A stretch of 64,000 nucleotides of DNA from Solibacillus sp. FSL W7-1436 (GCF_038007305.1 NZ_JBBOWV010000001.1:2346501-2410500); one strand, 5' to 3'. Shown: positions 1-10,051, counted from the first letter of the stretch. Program-made: numbers and translations. Notes: generated by a model from the sequence alone, not told the origin.

Positions 1-1
1 T

Positions 2-1702
2 CTTATAGGTTTTGCATTGCGTGAAACCGATGATGACGGAAATTCGTCGGTAGTCGGGAAAATGGGACTTGAATATATTTATGACAAGCAATTGACAGGA
101 ACTGACGGGAAGTTAACCTACCAGCGCGATGCCCGTAACTACTTATTGCCAAGCAGCGATAAAGTCGTACAGGAAGCACAGGACGGGAACGATATTTATT
201 TGACAATCGATAAAACAATCCAAAACTTCCTGGAAGAAGCAATGTCACGAGTTAATGATCAATATAAACCACAGTCTATGGTTGCTGTCGTGGCAAACCC
301 GAAAACGGGAGAAATCCTGGCGATGTCACAACGGCCTACGTTCAATCCTGACACGCGTGCAGGGTTAGATGGCAACTGGCTGAATGATGTGGTTGAAAAT
401 ACAATTGAACCGGGTTCCACATTTAAAACATTTACGGTTGCAGCCGCAATCGATTCGGGGAACTGGCATCCGAATGCCACATACCAGTCCGGACAGTACA
501 AAGTTTATGAAAACACGGTACGTGACCATAATACACATGGCTGGGGGAAAATCTCCTATTTAGAAGGAATTCAGCGCTCTTCAAATACGGCAATGACGAA
601 TTTGCTTGATATTATGGGATGGGAAACGTATGAGAGCTATTTAAAGGATTTTGGTTTCGGGCAAAAAACAGGCATTGACCTACCAAATGAAGCGAGCGGC
701 ATTATTAACTCACGCTATCCTTTAGAGAAGTATACGACAACATTCGGTCAAGGTTCGACTGTTACTCCGATCCAGCTAATTCAAGGTTTAACTGCAGTAG
801 CAAATGACGGGAAAATGATGCAGCCATACGTAATTGATAAAATTGTCAACCCGAACACAGGTGAGACTGTAGTAGATTCAGAACCTACTATAAAAGGTGA
901 GCCGATTTCGGCAGAGACAGCAAAGCAAACGCGTGAAGTTCTGGCTTCGACTATTTACGGGGAAGCCGGGAATGCGAAACGTTTCCAGATTGATGGCTAT
1001 AAAGTTGCGGGGAAAACAGGAACTGCCCAGATGCCGAAAGCCAATGGTATCGGTTATGACTGGGGGAAAAATGAATTCCTCTATTCATTCTTAGGGATGG
1101 CACCAGTAGAAAATCCGCAGCTGGCTGTATTTATTGCCGTTGCAAAGCCGAAACTGGAAGCAACGGAAATAGGCTCTGATCCGGTTTCCCAAGTATTCAA
1201 TTCTGTTGTTCTGAACAGTTTAAAGTACATGAATATCAATCCTTCGGACGTAGCGGAAGTCGAAACGGCAAATGTTGATAATTATGTTGGGAATCAGACA
1301 GATACGGTTATGGCTCAATTGGAAGCGGAAGGACTGGTACCTGTAATTATTGGTCAAGGCGGAGAAATTACGGAACAGTTCCCTGCAGCAGATGCATCAT
1401 TAACAAGTGGGAGCATCGTTTTCTTAAAGACAGATGGAGAAATTACATTACCATCGTTTAGTGAGTGGTCACTTCGTAATTTACTTGTTTATAAATCACT
1501 ATCTAAACTGCCGATTGAAATTGTCGGGGAAGGCTATGTAGAAAGCCAAAGTGTTTCCCAAGGGACGCCGATAACAGATGATTCACCGATCGTCGTCAAG
1601 CTGAAAACTCCCGAGGAAAAACATTTGACCCCTCCGGCGGTGGATATGGAGCTGGAAGAAGAGGTTGACGAAGAATTTATTGAAGAAATTCCACAAGATT
1701 AG
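2..1702 (+). CDS. pbpB: Penicillin-binding protein 2B, 5'-truncated by window edge
   Basis: This is a class B penicillin-binding protein, the D,D-transpeptidase that cross-links septal peptidoglycan in the divisome. The reading frame is open to the left edge, so the cytoplasmic tail, membrane anchor and part of the N-terminal pedestal domain are outside the window. In the 566 visible residues the transpeptidase motifs are STFK (about 139, nucleophile Ser), SSN (about 193) and KTGT (about 338). Two PASTA repeats follow (about 425-545) and an acidic tail ends the protein. It is the first gene of a division and wall cluster, followed after 59 bp by spoVD. The two PASTA repeats and cluster position fit PbpB of Bacillales. 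Confidence 0.95.
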   Translation, partial: LIGFALRETDDDGNSSVVGKMGLEYIYDKQLTGTDGKLTYQRDARNYLLPSSDKVVQEAQDGNDIYLTIDKTIQNFLEEAMSRVNDQYKPQSMVAVVANPKTGEILAMSQRPTFNPDTRAGLDGNWLNDVVENTIEPGSTFKTFTVAAAIDSGNWHPNATYQSGQYKVYENTVRDHNTHGWGKISYLEGIQRSSNTAMTNLLDIMGWETYESYLKDFGFGQKTGIDLPNEASGIINSRYPLEKYTTTFGQGSTVTPIQLIQGLTAVANDGKMMQPYVIDKIVNPNTGETVVDSEPTIKGEPISAETAKQTREVLASTIYGEAGNAKRFQIDGYKVAGKTGTAQMPKANGIGYDWGKNEFLYSFLGMAPVENPQLAVFIAVAKPKLEATEIGSDPVSQVFNSVVLNSLKYMNINPSDVAEVETANVDNYVGNQTDTVMAQLEAEGLVPVIIGQGGEITEQFPAADASLTSGSIVFLKTDGEITLPSFSEWSLRNLLVYKSLSKLPIEIVGEGYVESQSVSQGTPITDDSPIVVKLKTPEEKHLTPPAVDMELEEEVDEEFIEEIPQD

Positions 1703-1710
1703 AGAGATTT

Positions 1711-1739
1711 GAATACAAACTTCATCTTTAACATACGTT
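1711..1739 (+). promoter_or_regulatory. Candidate sigma-E promoter of spoVD
   Basis: GAATACA (1711-1717) and CATACGTT (1732-1739) are separated by 14 bp, resembling the -35 and CATA-type -10 of sigma-E promoters. The implied start lies near 1745, giving a very short leader that still contains the AGGTGAGGTG ribosome binding site. spoVD is a sigma-E gene in B. subtilis. Motif reading only. Confidence 0.4.
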
Positions 1740-1761
1740 GTTTTAGGTGAGGTGTCATATT

Positions 1762-3678
1762 ATGAAATGGGTAACTACAAAATCTAAAAAACGTTTAACA
1801 TGGATCGCCATCGCACTTGGACTATACGGCGTGGCGATTTTTGTTAAATTAGTATCCGTCCAAATTATTCAGTATGATGAGCTTTCGACAAAGGCAAAAG
1901 AAAACTGGGACAGAGAGATTCCGTTCCATACACAGCGAGGCGAAATTACTGACCGTAACAATGAAGTAATTGTAACGAATAAACTTGCCCCGACTCTGTA
2001 CTTCATGCCTTCACAAAACGAAGATAAAGAACAAGCAGCAGATGCCATTGCAAACGTGCTCAATAAAGATCGAGCCAAAATATTGGAACGATTGCAGCAG
2101 CGCGTATCCTTGGTGAAAATTGCTCCGGAAGCCAAAAACATTACTTATGAGCAAGCGGAGAAAATTCAACAGCTCCAAATTCCGGGTTTATACAGCGGAG
2201 TCGACTATGTAAGGTCTTATCCGCACGGTAATTTGCTTGCACGCTTTTTAGGTTTTACAGGTGCGGATAACCAAGGTTTGGCAGGAATCGAATATGAGTA
2301 TGATGAATTATTAAAAAGTTCGGATGCAGCCATTCGGTTATTTACTGATGCGAAAGGCAATGCACTGGAACATGTGGATGATGAATGGAAAGACGGAAAA
2401 GACGGAGCGACAATTCAGCTGACGGTTGATTTAAAGCTTCAGAAAATTGTTGAACGAGAATTATCACAGGCAATGCTGGAGTATGACGCAGATCAGGCAT
2501 TGGCCATTGCCATGAATCCAAACAGTGGTGAAATACTGGCGCTTGCATCATTCCCCACATATGATCCAACGAAATTTTCGGAAGTCGAGCCAAGTATATA
2601 CAACCGGAACCTTCCTGTATTTATGTCTTATGAGCCGGGTTCCACATTCAAAATCATTACGCTCAGTGCTGCGATTGAAGAAGGTGTGGTCAATATGGAG
2701 GAAGAACACTTTCATGATCATGGCTATACAATGGTCGAGGGGGCGCGATTGCGCTGCTGGAAACGAGAAGGGCATAAAGACCAGACTTTTTACGAAGTTG
2801 TGCAAAATTCCTGTAACCCCGGATTTGTAGAGCTAGGGCAACGAGTTGGTTCAACAAAGTTGCTTGAGTATATCCACAAATTCGGATTCGGGAAAAAAAC
2901 AGGCTCGAACATTGCCGGAGAATCAACAGGTATATTATTTTCGAAAGAAGCATTTGGACCGGTAGAGCATGCAACGACCTCTTTCGGCCAGGGAGTTTCC
3001 GTTACGCCGATTCAGCAGATGCAGGCGGTCTCGGCAGCTATTAATGGCGGTACATTATATACACCATATACGGTCTCGAAAATTCTGGATTCAAAAACAA
3101 ACGAAGTCATCATGGAACAGAATCCGGAAGCAAAAGCACAGGTCATCAGTGAAGAGACATCTGAAAAAGTGCGTCATGCATTGGAACTAGTAGTTGCGAA
3201 AGGTTCCGGTCGCCAGGCATTTCGTGATGGCTTACGCATCGGGGGCAAAACCGGGACAGCGCAAAAGGTGGAAAATGGCCGCTATAAAGACGGTGATTAC
3301 ATTGTATCGTTCATCGGGTTTGCGCCGGCCAATGATCCGGAAATTATCGTCTATGTTGCGATCGATAATCCGAAAAGTTCACTGCAATTCGGAAGTGTTA
3401 TCGCTGCACCGATTGTAGGCCGTATTATTGAAGATGCAGCACCTCTGTACAATATCGAAAAGCAAAAAGACCAGATAGAACGGGATTATGTTTGGGGCGA
3501 TGAATTGACTGAGCGTACACCTAACTTTATTGGAATGACAAAAAATGAAGTGATTCCGCATTTATATCCGTATAAGATTGAATGGCATGGAGAAGGCGAA
3601 AAAGTAGTTCAGCAAGTACCGTCGGCTGACAGTCTCATTCTCCAAAGTGACAGTGTTCATCTATATTTAGGAAATTAA
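1762..3678 (+). CDS. spoVD: Sporulation-specific penicillin-binding protein SpoVD
   Basis: SpoVD is the mother-cell class B transpeptidase that cross-links spore cortex peptidoglycan, working with the SEDS polymerase SpoVE encoded downstream. The 638-residue product has an N-terminal membrane anchor (about 10-32), a pedestal domain, and transpeptidase motifs STFK (about 294), SCN (about 350) and KTGT (about 496). One C-terminal PASTA domain (about 582-638) is typical of SpoVD, whereas PbpB upstream has two. I chose ATG 1762 because AGGTGAGGTG sits 8 bp before it; the earlier in-frame GTG at 1747 lies inside that binding site. A sigma-E-like promoter precedes the gene. murE, the usual next gene, is absent. 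Confidence 0.93.
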   Translation: MKWVTTKSKKRLTWIAIALGLYGVAIFVKLVSVQIIQYDELSTKAKENWDREIPFHTQRGEITDRNNEVIVTNKLAPTLYFMPSQNEDKEQAADAIANVLNKDRAKILERLQQRVSLVKIAPEAKNITYEQAEKIQQLQIPGLYSGVDYVRSYPHGNLLARFLGFTGADNQGLAGIEYEYDELLKSSDAAIRLFTDAKGNALEHVDDEWKDGKDGATIQLTVDLKLQKIVERELSQAMLEYDADQALAIAMNPNSGEILALASFPTYDPTKFSEVEPSIYNRNLPVFMSYEPGSTFKIITLSAAIEEGVVNMEEEHFHDHGYTMVEGARLRCWKREGHKDQTFYEVVQNSCNPGFVELGQRVGSTKLLEYIHKFGFGKKTGSNIAGESTGILFSKEAFGPVEHATTSFGQGVSVTPIQQMQAVSAAINGGTLYTPYTVSKILDSKTNEVIMEQNPEAKAQVISEETSEKVRHALELVVAKGSGRQAFRDGLRIGGKTGTAQKVENGRYKDGDYIVSFIGFAPANDPEIIVYVAIDNPKSSLQFGSVIAAPIVGRIIEDAAPLYNIEKQKDQIERDYVWGDELTERTPNFIGMTKNEVIPHLYPYKIEWHGEGEKVVQQVPSADSLILQSDSVHLYLGN

Positions 3679-3820
3679 ATAGAATTTCCATCTTTCAAAA
3701 TGCAACTAAAACAACTATTATAGTGAAGGACGTTTTTTCACAATAATAAATCAGAAATCGTAACCGTTGAAAATCAAACGTTCCACCATATTCAGACAGA
3801 AGTTTTAAAGGAGATATATT

Positions 3821-4795
3821 ATGACATTATCAACAACATTGACCATACTCTTTTCATCATTTTTAGTAACGGTCATTTTAGCACCAGTAGGAATCCCTCT
3901 TTTACGCCGATTGAAATTCGGGCAAAGCATACGTGAAGAAGGCCCTCAATCACATATGAAAAAAGCGGGTACACCTACAATGGGTGGTTTAATTTTCTTG
4001 TTAGCCATTATTATTTCGACAATTATCGTCGCAATGATTTTCGACTTGTTTACAACACAAACGATTGTATTATTACTTGTTTTAGTTGGATTTGGCGTAA
4101 TTGGCTTTTTAGATGATGGGCTAAAAGTTATTTTCAAACGTAATTTAGGATTGACATCCCTTCAAAAATTGATTGGGCAAATTGCAATTGCGATTGCAGC
4201 ATTTTTACTATTACGTTTAGGTTCATTTGATACATCTGTAGGTATTCCGTACACAGATATATCAATTGATTTAGGAATCCTGTATGTCGGGTTTTTAATT
4301 TTCTGGCTAGTAGGCTTTTCGAATGCGGTCAATTTGACGGATGGTTTGGATGGACTCGTATCCGGAACGGCTTCAATTGCATTTGCTGCATTTGGTGTCA
4401 TTGCATTATTTAACGAACAAGCCGATATCGCATTATTTGCATTTGCTGTAACTGGTGCATTACTTGGTTTCCTTATTTTTAATGCAAACCCGGCTAAAGT
4501 CTTTATGGGAGATACAGGTTCCCTTGCGCTTGGCGGTGCATTGGCAATGATTTCGGTACTCGTAAAACAGGAATTGCTTTTACTATTAATCGGTCTCGTA
4601 TTTGTTATTGAAACATTATCCGTTATTTTACAAGTAGGAAGCTATAAACTGCGTAAAAAACGTATATTCAAAATGAGTCCGATTCACCATCATTTTGAAT
4701 TATCCGGATGGTCCGAGTGGAAAGTCGTAGTAGTATTTTGGTCAACAGGATGTATCGTAGCACTTATAGCAGTATTAGCGGAGGCGTTATTATGA
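3821..4795 (+). CDS. mraY: Phospho-MurNAc-pentapeptide transferase MraY
   Basis: MraY transfers phospho-MurNAc-pentapeptide from UDP to undecaprenyl phosphate, making lipid I at the inner face of the membrane. The 324-residue protein is polytopic (about ten hydrophobic segments) and carries the family signatures: GTPTMGG near residue 50, the DDG metal site near 97, NLTDGLDGL near 170, FMGDTGSL near 230 and the histidine cluster SPIHHHFE near 285. An AAAGGAG site precedes ATG 3821. Its stop overlaps the start of murD (ATGA type), implying translational coupling. The 142-bp gap before it, where murE stands in B. subtilis, has no ORF; it contains only weak promoter-like matches (TTGAAA then TATTCA). 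Confidence 0.97.
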   Translation: MTLSTTLTILFSSFLVTVILAPVGIPLLRRLKFGQSIREEGPQSHMKKAGTPTMGGLIFLLAIIISTIIVAMIFDLFTTQTIVLLLVLVGFGVIGFLDDGLKVIFKRNLGLTSLQKLIGQIAIAIAAFLLLRLGSFDTSVGIPYTDISIDLGILYVGFLIFWLVGFSNAVNLTDGLDGLVSGTASIAFAAFGVIALFNEQADIALFAFAVTGALLGFLIFNANPAKVFMGDTGSLALGGALAMISVLVKQELLLLLIGLVFVIETLSVILQVGSYKLRKKRIFKMSPIHHHFELSGWSEWKVVVVFWSTGCIVALIAVLAEALL

Positions 4796-6144
4796 TGGAT
4801 TATAAAGGATTACAAGCTAAAAAAGTACTCGTTTTAGGATTGGCGAAAAGTGGTGTTGCGGCTGCTGAGCTTTTGCATCGGTTAGGTGCATTTGTAACAG
4901 TCAATGATGCAAAGCCATTTGATGCAAATCCTGAAGCGCAGGAGCTTTTATCAAAAGGAATTACCGTAATTTGTGGACGACATCCGGAAGATTTGCTTGA
5001 TGAAGGTTTTGAGCTTGTCGTAAAAAACCCCGGGATTCCATACACAAATCCGATCGTTGCCGATGCGATAACAAAGGGTCTGCCTGTTATTACAGAAATG
5101 GAACTTGCCTATTTAGTAAGTGAAGCGCCATTTATCGGTATTACCGGTTCGAATGGCAAAACTACAACGACAACTTTACTTTACGAAATGCTAAAAGCTG
5201 GCAGTTTGAAACCATTAATCGCCGGGAATATTGGAACCGTTGCCTGTGGTGTTGCAGCAGAAGCAAAAGCAGATGAGGTCATCGTTACCGAGTTATCATC
5301 ATTTCAGTTGATGGGAACACGTGAATTCAGACCGCATATCGCAATTTTGACAAATCTGTATGAAGCCCATTTGGATTACCATGGGACATTTGAAGAATAT
5401 GCCGAGGCTAAATTTGGGGTCACACGCAATCAGACAGCCGAAGATTATTTTATTTATAATGCCGATCAGGAAGTTGTGGCGAAATATGCTCAAAAATCAA
5501 ATGCCCAACTCATTCCATTTACGACAAAAGGTCATGCCAAACAAGGAATCAGCGCTGATAAAGAAAACATTTATTGGCAAGGCGATGTGATCTTAAAACG
5601 TGATAATATTGTATTGCCGGGTGAGCATAATTTGGAAAACATTTTATGTGCTGTGGCAGCAGCGCTACTGCAGCAATGTCCTGTTGAAGCGATCGAAGAA
5701 GTATTATCAACATTTGCAGGGGTACGTCACCGGACACAGTTTGTCCGTGATTGGCAAGGACGTAAAATTTACAATGATTCAAAAGCAACAAATGTACTGG
5801 CAACGAAAAGTGCCTTGGCTGCATTTGAGCAACCGATTGTATTATTGGCCGGCGGATTAGATCGCGGGCATTCATTTGAAGAGCTTCGTAAAGAAATGAC
5901 ACGTGTAAAAGCAGTTGTCGCGTTCGGCGAAACTGCACTTCGCTTTATCGAATTTGCAAAATCATGTGGCATTACGAATATTGTGCGTGCAATTGATGTA
6001 GAAGATGCAGTCGGTTACGGAGCAAAAATGTCTGAACAAGGTGACATCATTTTACTGTCACCGGCATGTGCAAGCTGGGATCAACATGCGAGCTTTGAAA
6101 TTCGGGGCGACTTATTTATAGATCGTGTTATGAAACTTTCATAA
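4792..6144 (+). CDS. murD: UDP-N-acetylmuramoyl-L-alanine--D-glutamate ligase
   Basis: MurD adds D-glutamate to UDP-MurNAc-L-alanine in the cytoplasm, the second ligase step of peptidoglycan precursor synthesis. The 450-residue protein shows the N-terminal Rossmann-like UDP-binding domain ([10 protein letters not shown]), the central ATP-binding loop [10 protein letters not shown] (about 117) and the C-terminal Mur ligase domain with NDSKATN (about 330) and LLAGGLDRG. Two adjacent ATG codons (4792 and 4795) follow GGAGG at 4780; either could serve, and 4792 overlaps the mraY stop. Length is normal for the family. murD is followed directly by the SEDS gene spoVE. Confidence 0.96.
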   Translation: MMDYKGLQAKKVLVLGLAKSGVAAAELLHRLGAFVTVNDAKPFDANPEAQELLSKGITVICGRHPEDLLDEGFELVVKNPGIPYTNPIVADAITKGLPVITEMELAYLVSEAPFIGITGSNGKTTTTTLLYEMLKAGSLKPLIAGNIGTVACGVAAEAKADEVIVTELSSFQLMGTREFRPHIAILTNLYEAHLDYHGTFEEYAEAKFGVTRNQTAEDYFIYNADQEVVAKYAQKSNAQLIPFTTKGHAKQGISADKENIYWQGDVILKRDNIVLPGEHNLENILCAVAAALLQQCPVEAIEEVLSTFAGVRHRTQFVRDWQGRKIYNDSKATNVLATKSALAAFEQPIVLLAGGLDRGHSFEELRKEMTRVKAVVAFGETALRFIEFAKSCGITNIVRAIDVEDAVGYGAKMSEQGDIILLSPACASWDQHASFEIRGDLFIDRVMKLS

Positions 6145-6159
6145 GAAAGGATAGTTACA

Positions 6160-7245
6160 CTGTCGCAAAAAAATCAACAGTATTTTATGGTCAGTGCGAT
6201 TGTATTGTCGCTTATCGGGATTCTCTTTATTTTTTCTGCAGGTACATATTGGGGGAATGTTCACTATAATGGACAAACCCCGTTTTACCTGAAGCAGTCG
6301 ATCTATTTCATCGTTGCACTTATCATTTGTGTAGCCATTATGAACTGGGAGTTTTTACAGCAGCCGAAAGTTTGGAGAATTTTTTATATTATTTCGCTTG
6401 GCTTACTTGTTGCTGTTCTTATTCCGGGTATCGGGATTGTCCGGAATGGTTCGCAAAGTTGGATAGGAGTCGGTTCTTTAACGATACAACCGGCTGAAAT
6501 TGCGAAAGTAACGACAATTATATATATCAGTGCATTATTGACACAGCGGAAATCGTATGAGCGCATTGTTCAACTGAAGCATTTTCTCATATTGATTCTT
6601 CCGGCAGCATTGATTATGCTTCAGCCTGATTTCGGTGCTGTATTTATTTTAGTTGTAGTAGTTTTAATTATATTTTTTATTGCACAATATCCGCTGCGCT
6701 TATATGTTGTTCTCATCACATTAGGTATAGGTGGCCTTGCCGGGTTAATCATCGCGGCCCCGTATCGGCTTAAACGGATCGAAGCGTTCATCAATCCTTG
6801 GGCAGACCCGTTAGGAAGCGGCTTCCAAGCTGTGCAATCTTTATTTGCGATAGGTCCGGCAGGCTTGTTTGGACATGGATTATTAAAAAGTAGACAAAAG
6901 TATTTATACTTACCGGAACCGCAGAACGATTTTATATTTGCAATTATTTTAGAAGAAATCGGACTTGTCGGTGGAATGGGACTGCTGCTTATTTTTGCGT
7001 GCTTTTTAATTCTTGGATATCGCTTGGCATTACAGTGCAAACATGTATTTCACTTTTATGCGATATGCGGACTTACAACGATGATTGCTGTACAGGCAGC
7101 GCTGAATATAGGGGTAGTTATTAATTTACTGCCTGTAACCGGTGTAACACTGCCATTTATAAGCTACGGCGGAACATCGCTTGTTGTTGTCTGGGTAACA
7201 GTAGCACTTATTTTAAATTTCTCTTATGAAAGAAGGAAGGAGTAG
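6160..7245 (+). CDS. spoVE: SEDS-family peptidoglycan polymerase SpoVE/FtsW
   Basis: This integral membrane SEDS protein is a glycosyltransferase that polymerises lipid II; by position after murD and presence of spoVD it is most like SpoVE, the cortex polymerase, although FtsW cannot be excluded. About ten membrane segments are visible, with the family hallmarks FSAGTYWG, a periplasmic RNGSQSWIGVGSLTIQPAE loop, LQPDFG, LPEPQNDFIF and LPFISYGGTS. The first ATG (6187) has no ribosome binding site within 30 bp. A CTG at 6160 in the same frame lies 8 bp after AAAGGA and extends the protein by nine residues (MSQKNQQYF), so I place the start there. An upstream in-frame stop at 6142 (that of murD) rules out anything longer. 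murG and murB, expected next, are absent. Confidence 0.85.
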   Translation: MSQKNQQYFMVSAIVLSLIGILFIFSAGTYWGNVHYNGQTPFYLKQSIYFIVALIICVAIMNWEFLQQPKVWRIFYIISLGLLVAVLIPGIGIVRNGSQSWIGVGSLTIQPAEIAKVTTIIYISALLTQRKSYERIVQLKHFLILILPAALIMLQPDFGAVFILVVVVLIIFFIAQYPLRLYVVLITLGIGGLAGLIIAAPYRLKRIEAFINPWADPLGSGFQAVQSLFAIGPAGLFGHGLLKSRQKYLYLPEPQNDFIFAIILEEIGLVGGMGLLLIFACFLILGYRLALQCKHVFHFYAICGLTTMIAVQAALNIGVVINLLPVTGVTLPFISYGGTSLVVVWVTVALILNFSYERRKE

Positions 7246-7250
7246 CGATA

Positions 7251-8117
7251 ATGGAAAAAGTAATCGATATTACAGAACGAGTACCAGCTATGAAAAAACG
7301 CAGAAGACGCCGAACAAATCTTAAATTTTTAGCGCTAGTGACGATTTTTCTTTTTATCATTATCATCCTTCTTTATTTTCAATTACCCTATAGTGATATA
7401 AAAAAGATTGATATTAAAGGGGCATCCCTTAAGGAAGATACGTACTATATCGAACAGTCGAATTTAAAAATAGATGATTCGTTATGGGGCTTTAAAATTT
7501 CGGACGTCGAGCAGGCAATTGCTCAGCATGACTGGGTAAAATCCGTCAATGTCGAAAGGAAATTCCTGAATGAAGTGAAAATTACAGTAGAAGAATGGCA
7601 AAAAGTAGCTTATATCTCACAAGACGGGGAATTTTATCCGATGCTTGATAATGGCGTTGTTTTTGAAGAATCCAATGAAATTGTTCCTATCGATGCCCCG
7701 ATTTTCCGGGATTTTGAAAATGAGACACTTCGAAAAAAGCTGTTGAAGGAACTTGCGAATTTAAAACCGGAAGTACTGTCGCTCATTTCACAAATTAATG
7801 CAAATCCTACAGAAGCGGACCCGTATTCAATTACGCTTTTCATGAATGATGGCTATGAAGTACGCGCTGATGCGAATACTTTGGCTGAAAAGTTGAATTA
7901 TTATCCATCGATCATCGCGCAAATTGAAAGCGAGGACGTTTCTGAAAAAGGGATTGTAGATATTGAAGTTGGTTCATATTACCGACCTTTTTCAGGTGAA
8001 TATTCATTAATAAAAGAAGACACTGAAAAAACCGAAGAACTTGAAGATGAAACAGAAAATGTGGAAACTGAAGAAGGGGGGCAACTGGAAGAACAAAATG
8101 AAGAAGAGCCGGAATGA
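7251..8117 (+). CDS. divIB: Cell division protein DivIB/FtsQ
   Basis: DivIB (FtsQ) is a bitopic divisome protein that, with DivIC and FtsL, regulates septal wall synthesis. The 288-residue product has a basic cytoplasmic tail (KKRRRRRT), one membrane helix (about 25-45), a POTRA domain beginning near 50 (IKKIDIKGASLKEDTYYIEQ) and the FtsQ beta domain, then an acidic Glu-rich C-terminal tail (about 260-288). The site AAGGAAGGAG precedes ATG 7251. It follows spoVE by five bases and overlaps the next gene by 20 bp, so the unit is tightly packed. Confidence 0.93.
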   Translation: MEKVIDITERVPAMKKRRRRRTNLKFLALVTIFLFIIIILLYFQLPYSDIKKIDIKGASLKEDTYYIEQSNLKIDDSLWGFKISDVEQAIAQHDWVKSVNVERKFLNEVKITVEEWQKVAYISQDGEFYPMLDNGVVFEESNEIVPIDAPIFRDFENETLRKKLLKELANLKPEVLSLISQINANPTEADPYSITLFMNDGYEVRADANTLAEKLNYYPSIIAQIESEDVSEKGIVDIEVGSYYRPFSGEYSLIKEDTEKTEELEDETENVETEEGGQLEEQNEEEPE

Positions 8118-8838
8118 TAACAGCGGGCAGCCGAAGAAAAAACGTACTTTATTTTCAGGAAAGTATGGCGCCATACTAATTGTATGCGTAATTACAGGAT
8201 TTATTATCGGCTTTTCCTATAATTTATCAAAGGACAAGCGTACATTAAGTTCTGCCTCTCCCCAGTTTGAGCAGGAAAATCAGTACTTGGAAGATTTGAT
8301 TGAAAAACAGGAAAGAAACAAAGAGCTTGCAGACGAGTTGGCCCAATTAGAGGAGAAAATTCGTACGTATGAAAAGCAGTTTTCTTCAAACGAAACACAA
8401 TATGAACAGAATCGCCAGGATGCTGAGCAATTGCGGTTGTTATTAGGCCTGACAGATGGAATGGGACAAGGGATCAGAATAACCCTGCAAGATGGGGACT
8501 ATAATCCGAATACTACCAATCCAAATGAGTATATTGTGCACGAAAGTCACATATTTAAAGTATTAAATGAATTGAAAATTGCAGGAGCCGAGGCAATATC
8601 CATTAACGGACAACGTTTAAAAACGAATTCCTACATTGCCTGTAACGGTCCTGTCATTACAATTGATGGACAACAGTACCCTGCACCATTTGTAATCGAG
8701 GCGGTAGGTAATCAAGATGTACTTATTTCTTCGTTAGAACTGGCGGGGGGAGTATTTGACCAATTACTAAATGAACAAATTGTCGTTACTTTGGAAAAGG
8801 ACGAGCTAATTGAAATGAAAACAGTCGGCGATGAATAA
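8098..8838 (+). CDS. ylxW: DUF881 family membrane protein (YlxW-like)
   Basis: The function of DUF881 proteins is not established; in Bacillales two such genes sit between divIB and sbp. The 246-residue product has a basic N-terminus, one membrane helix (about 24-42), a coiled-coil-like Glu/Gln-rich stretch (about 55-110) and the DUF881 globular domain with GLTDGMGQGIRI, IKVLNELKIAGAEAISINGQR and NGPVITIDGQ-type segments. Start ATG 8098 is chosen because the membrane segment follows at the normal distance; its binding site GGAAG is modest and lies inside the divIB reading frame. Likely a wall or division accessory by context only. Confidence 0.85.
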   Translation: MKKSRNDNSGQPKKKRTLFSGKYGAILIVCVITGFIIGFSYNLSKDKRTLSSASPQFEQENQYLEDLIEKQERNKELADELAQLEEKIRTYEKQFSSNETQYEQNRQDAEQLRLLLGLTDGMGQGIRITLQDGDYNPNTTNPNEYIVHESHIFKVLNELKIAGAEAISINGQRLKTNSYIACNGPVITIDGQQYPAPFVIEAVGNQDVLISSLELAGGVFDQLLNEQIVVTLEKDELIEMKTVGDE

Positions 8839-8861
8839 GGCATAAGATCGGAGGGAAGATG

Positions 8862-9569
8862 ATGACGAAAAAAATGTACCGTAATATTACAATTATCTCG
8901 TTCATCATCGGCTTTATGCTCGCAGTGCAGTACAACACTGTTCAAAATCCGGAACAAAGAACTACAGTCGATATTTGGGAAATTCGCCAGCAATTGTTTG
9001 CGGAGCAGGAGCGGCATTCAGAACTGCTGACCGCAATAAGCGAATTAACCGAAACAGTAAATAAATATGAGGATGCAGAGTTTGATAATCCGGAAGTGCT
9101 ATTGCAGCAAACGGTTGATCAGCTTAAAGAACGTGCAGGGATCCTTCCGGTTGAAGGACCGGGCTTAACATTAACAGTTGGCCCTTCACCCGAATTAGCG
9201 GGTTTAGGCTATGAAATAAAGCCTGTATCCCCTGAACTGTTAATTCGGCTTATAAATGATTTAAACCGCTATAATGCCCGGGCGGTTGAAGTGGATGACA
9301 AACGTTTAAGCTACGGCTCGGCCATTCGCGATATTAACGGAAAAACGACGATCAATAGTGAGCCGATTCAAAATACTGATTTCGAAATAAATATCATTAC
9401 ATTTACGTATGAGCAAGCCGAAAAAATGAAAAACCATTTGCTGGCATCTACGTTTCAGGATGAATTTTATATTGATAACCTAGTATTGACGATTCATGAA
9501 GCAGAGCAGAATATACAAATCGACTCTGTTGTGCCTGTACAAAAAAGTAAGTATTTATCAGAAAATTAG
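8862..9569 (+). CDS. ylxX: DUF881 family membrane protein (YlxX-like), tandem paralogue
   Basis: This is a second DUF881 gene directly after the first, with the same architecture: membrane helix (about 8-24), coiled coil (about 38-75) and DUF881 domain containing GPGLTLTVGPS and a NDLNRYNARAVEVDDKRL segment aligned with the paralogue. Two ATG codons (8859, 8862) follow GGAGGG at 8850; 8862 gives the better spacing. The product is 235 residues. The pair probably arose by tandem duplication, an arrangement also known in B. subtilis. Role unknown beyond its location in the division cluster. Confidence 0.85.
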   Translation: MTKKMYRNITIISFIIGFMLAVQYNTVQNPEQRTTVDIWEIRQQLFAEQERHSELLTAISELTETVNKYEDAEFDNPEVLLQQTVDQLKERAGILPVEGPGLTLTVGPSPELAGLGYEIKPVSPELLIRLINDLNRYNARAVEVDDKRLSYGSAIRDINGKTTINSEPIQNTDFEINIITFTYEQAEKMKNHLLASTFQDEFYIDNLVLTIHEAEQNIQIDSVVPVQKSKYLSEN

Positions 9570-9583
9570 AAGGGGATGCGAAT

Positions 9584-9949
9584 ATGTGGTTACCACTTTT
9601 AGGTCTTATATTAGGCGTGGTATTAGGGATTTTAACAGATATTCAAATTCCATCTGTTTATGAAAACTATTTATCCATTGCTGTACTGGCGGCTCTCGAT
9701 ACAATGGTCGGCGGTATCCGTGCATTATTGCAGCAAGTATACGATGACAAAGTATTTATTTCCGGGTTTTTCTTTAATATAATTTTAGCAGCAGGGTTGG
9801 CTTTTCTCGGAGTTCATATAGGTGTCGATCTATATTTAGCCGCTATTTTTGCATTCGGAGTTCGACTGTTCCAGAATATCGCAGTCATTCGTCGTTTGTT
9901 ATTGACAAAATATGAGAACAGAAGGCTGAAAAAGGAGGAAAACTCTTAA
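9584..9949 (+). CDS. sbp: Small basic membrane protein Sbp (DUF1290)
   Basis: Sbp is a small conserved membrane protein of unknown function encoded next to ftsA in many Firmicutes. The 121-residue product has three to four hydrophobic segments: an N-terminal helix (LPLLGLILGVVLGILTDI), a middle segment with ALDTMVGGIRALLQ, a third with GFFFNIILAAGLAFLGVHIG, and ends in a basic tail (RRLKKEENS). The binding site AGAAGGGGATG precedes ATG 9584. It is separated from ftsA by about 100 bp of AT-rich DNA. Confidence 0.88.
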   Translation: MWLPLLGLILGVVLGILTDIQIPSVYENYLSIAVLAALDTMVGGIRALLQQVYDDKVFISGFFFNIILAAGLAFLGVHIGVDLYLAAIFAFGVRLFQNIAVIRRLLLTKYENRRLKKEENS

Positions 9950-10051
9950 CAATCACGTTAAAATATCATTACAATTTATCGTTTTACTTAGACAATCAAC
10001 GGAATTTACAATAGAATGAACTATAGGAGTAATCGAAGGAGGTGCAGAAAG

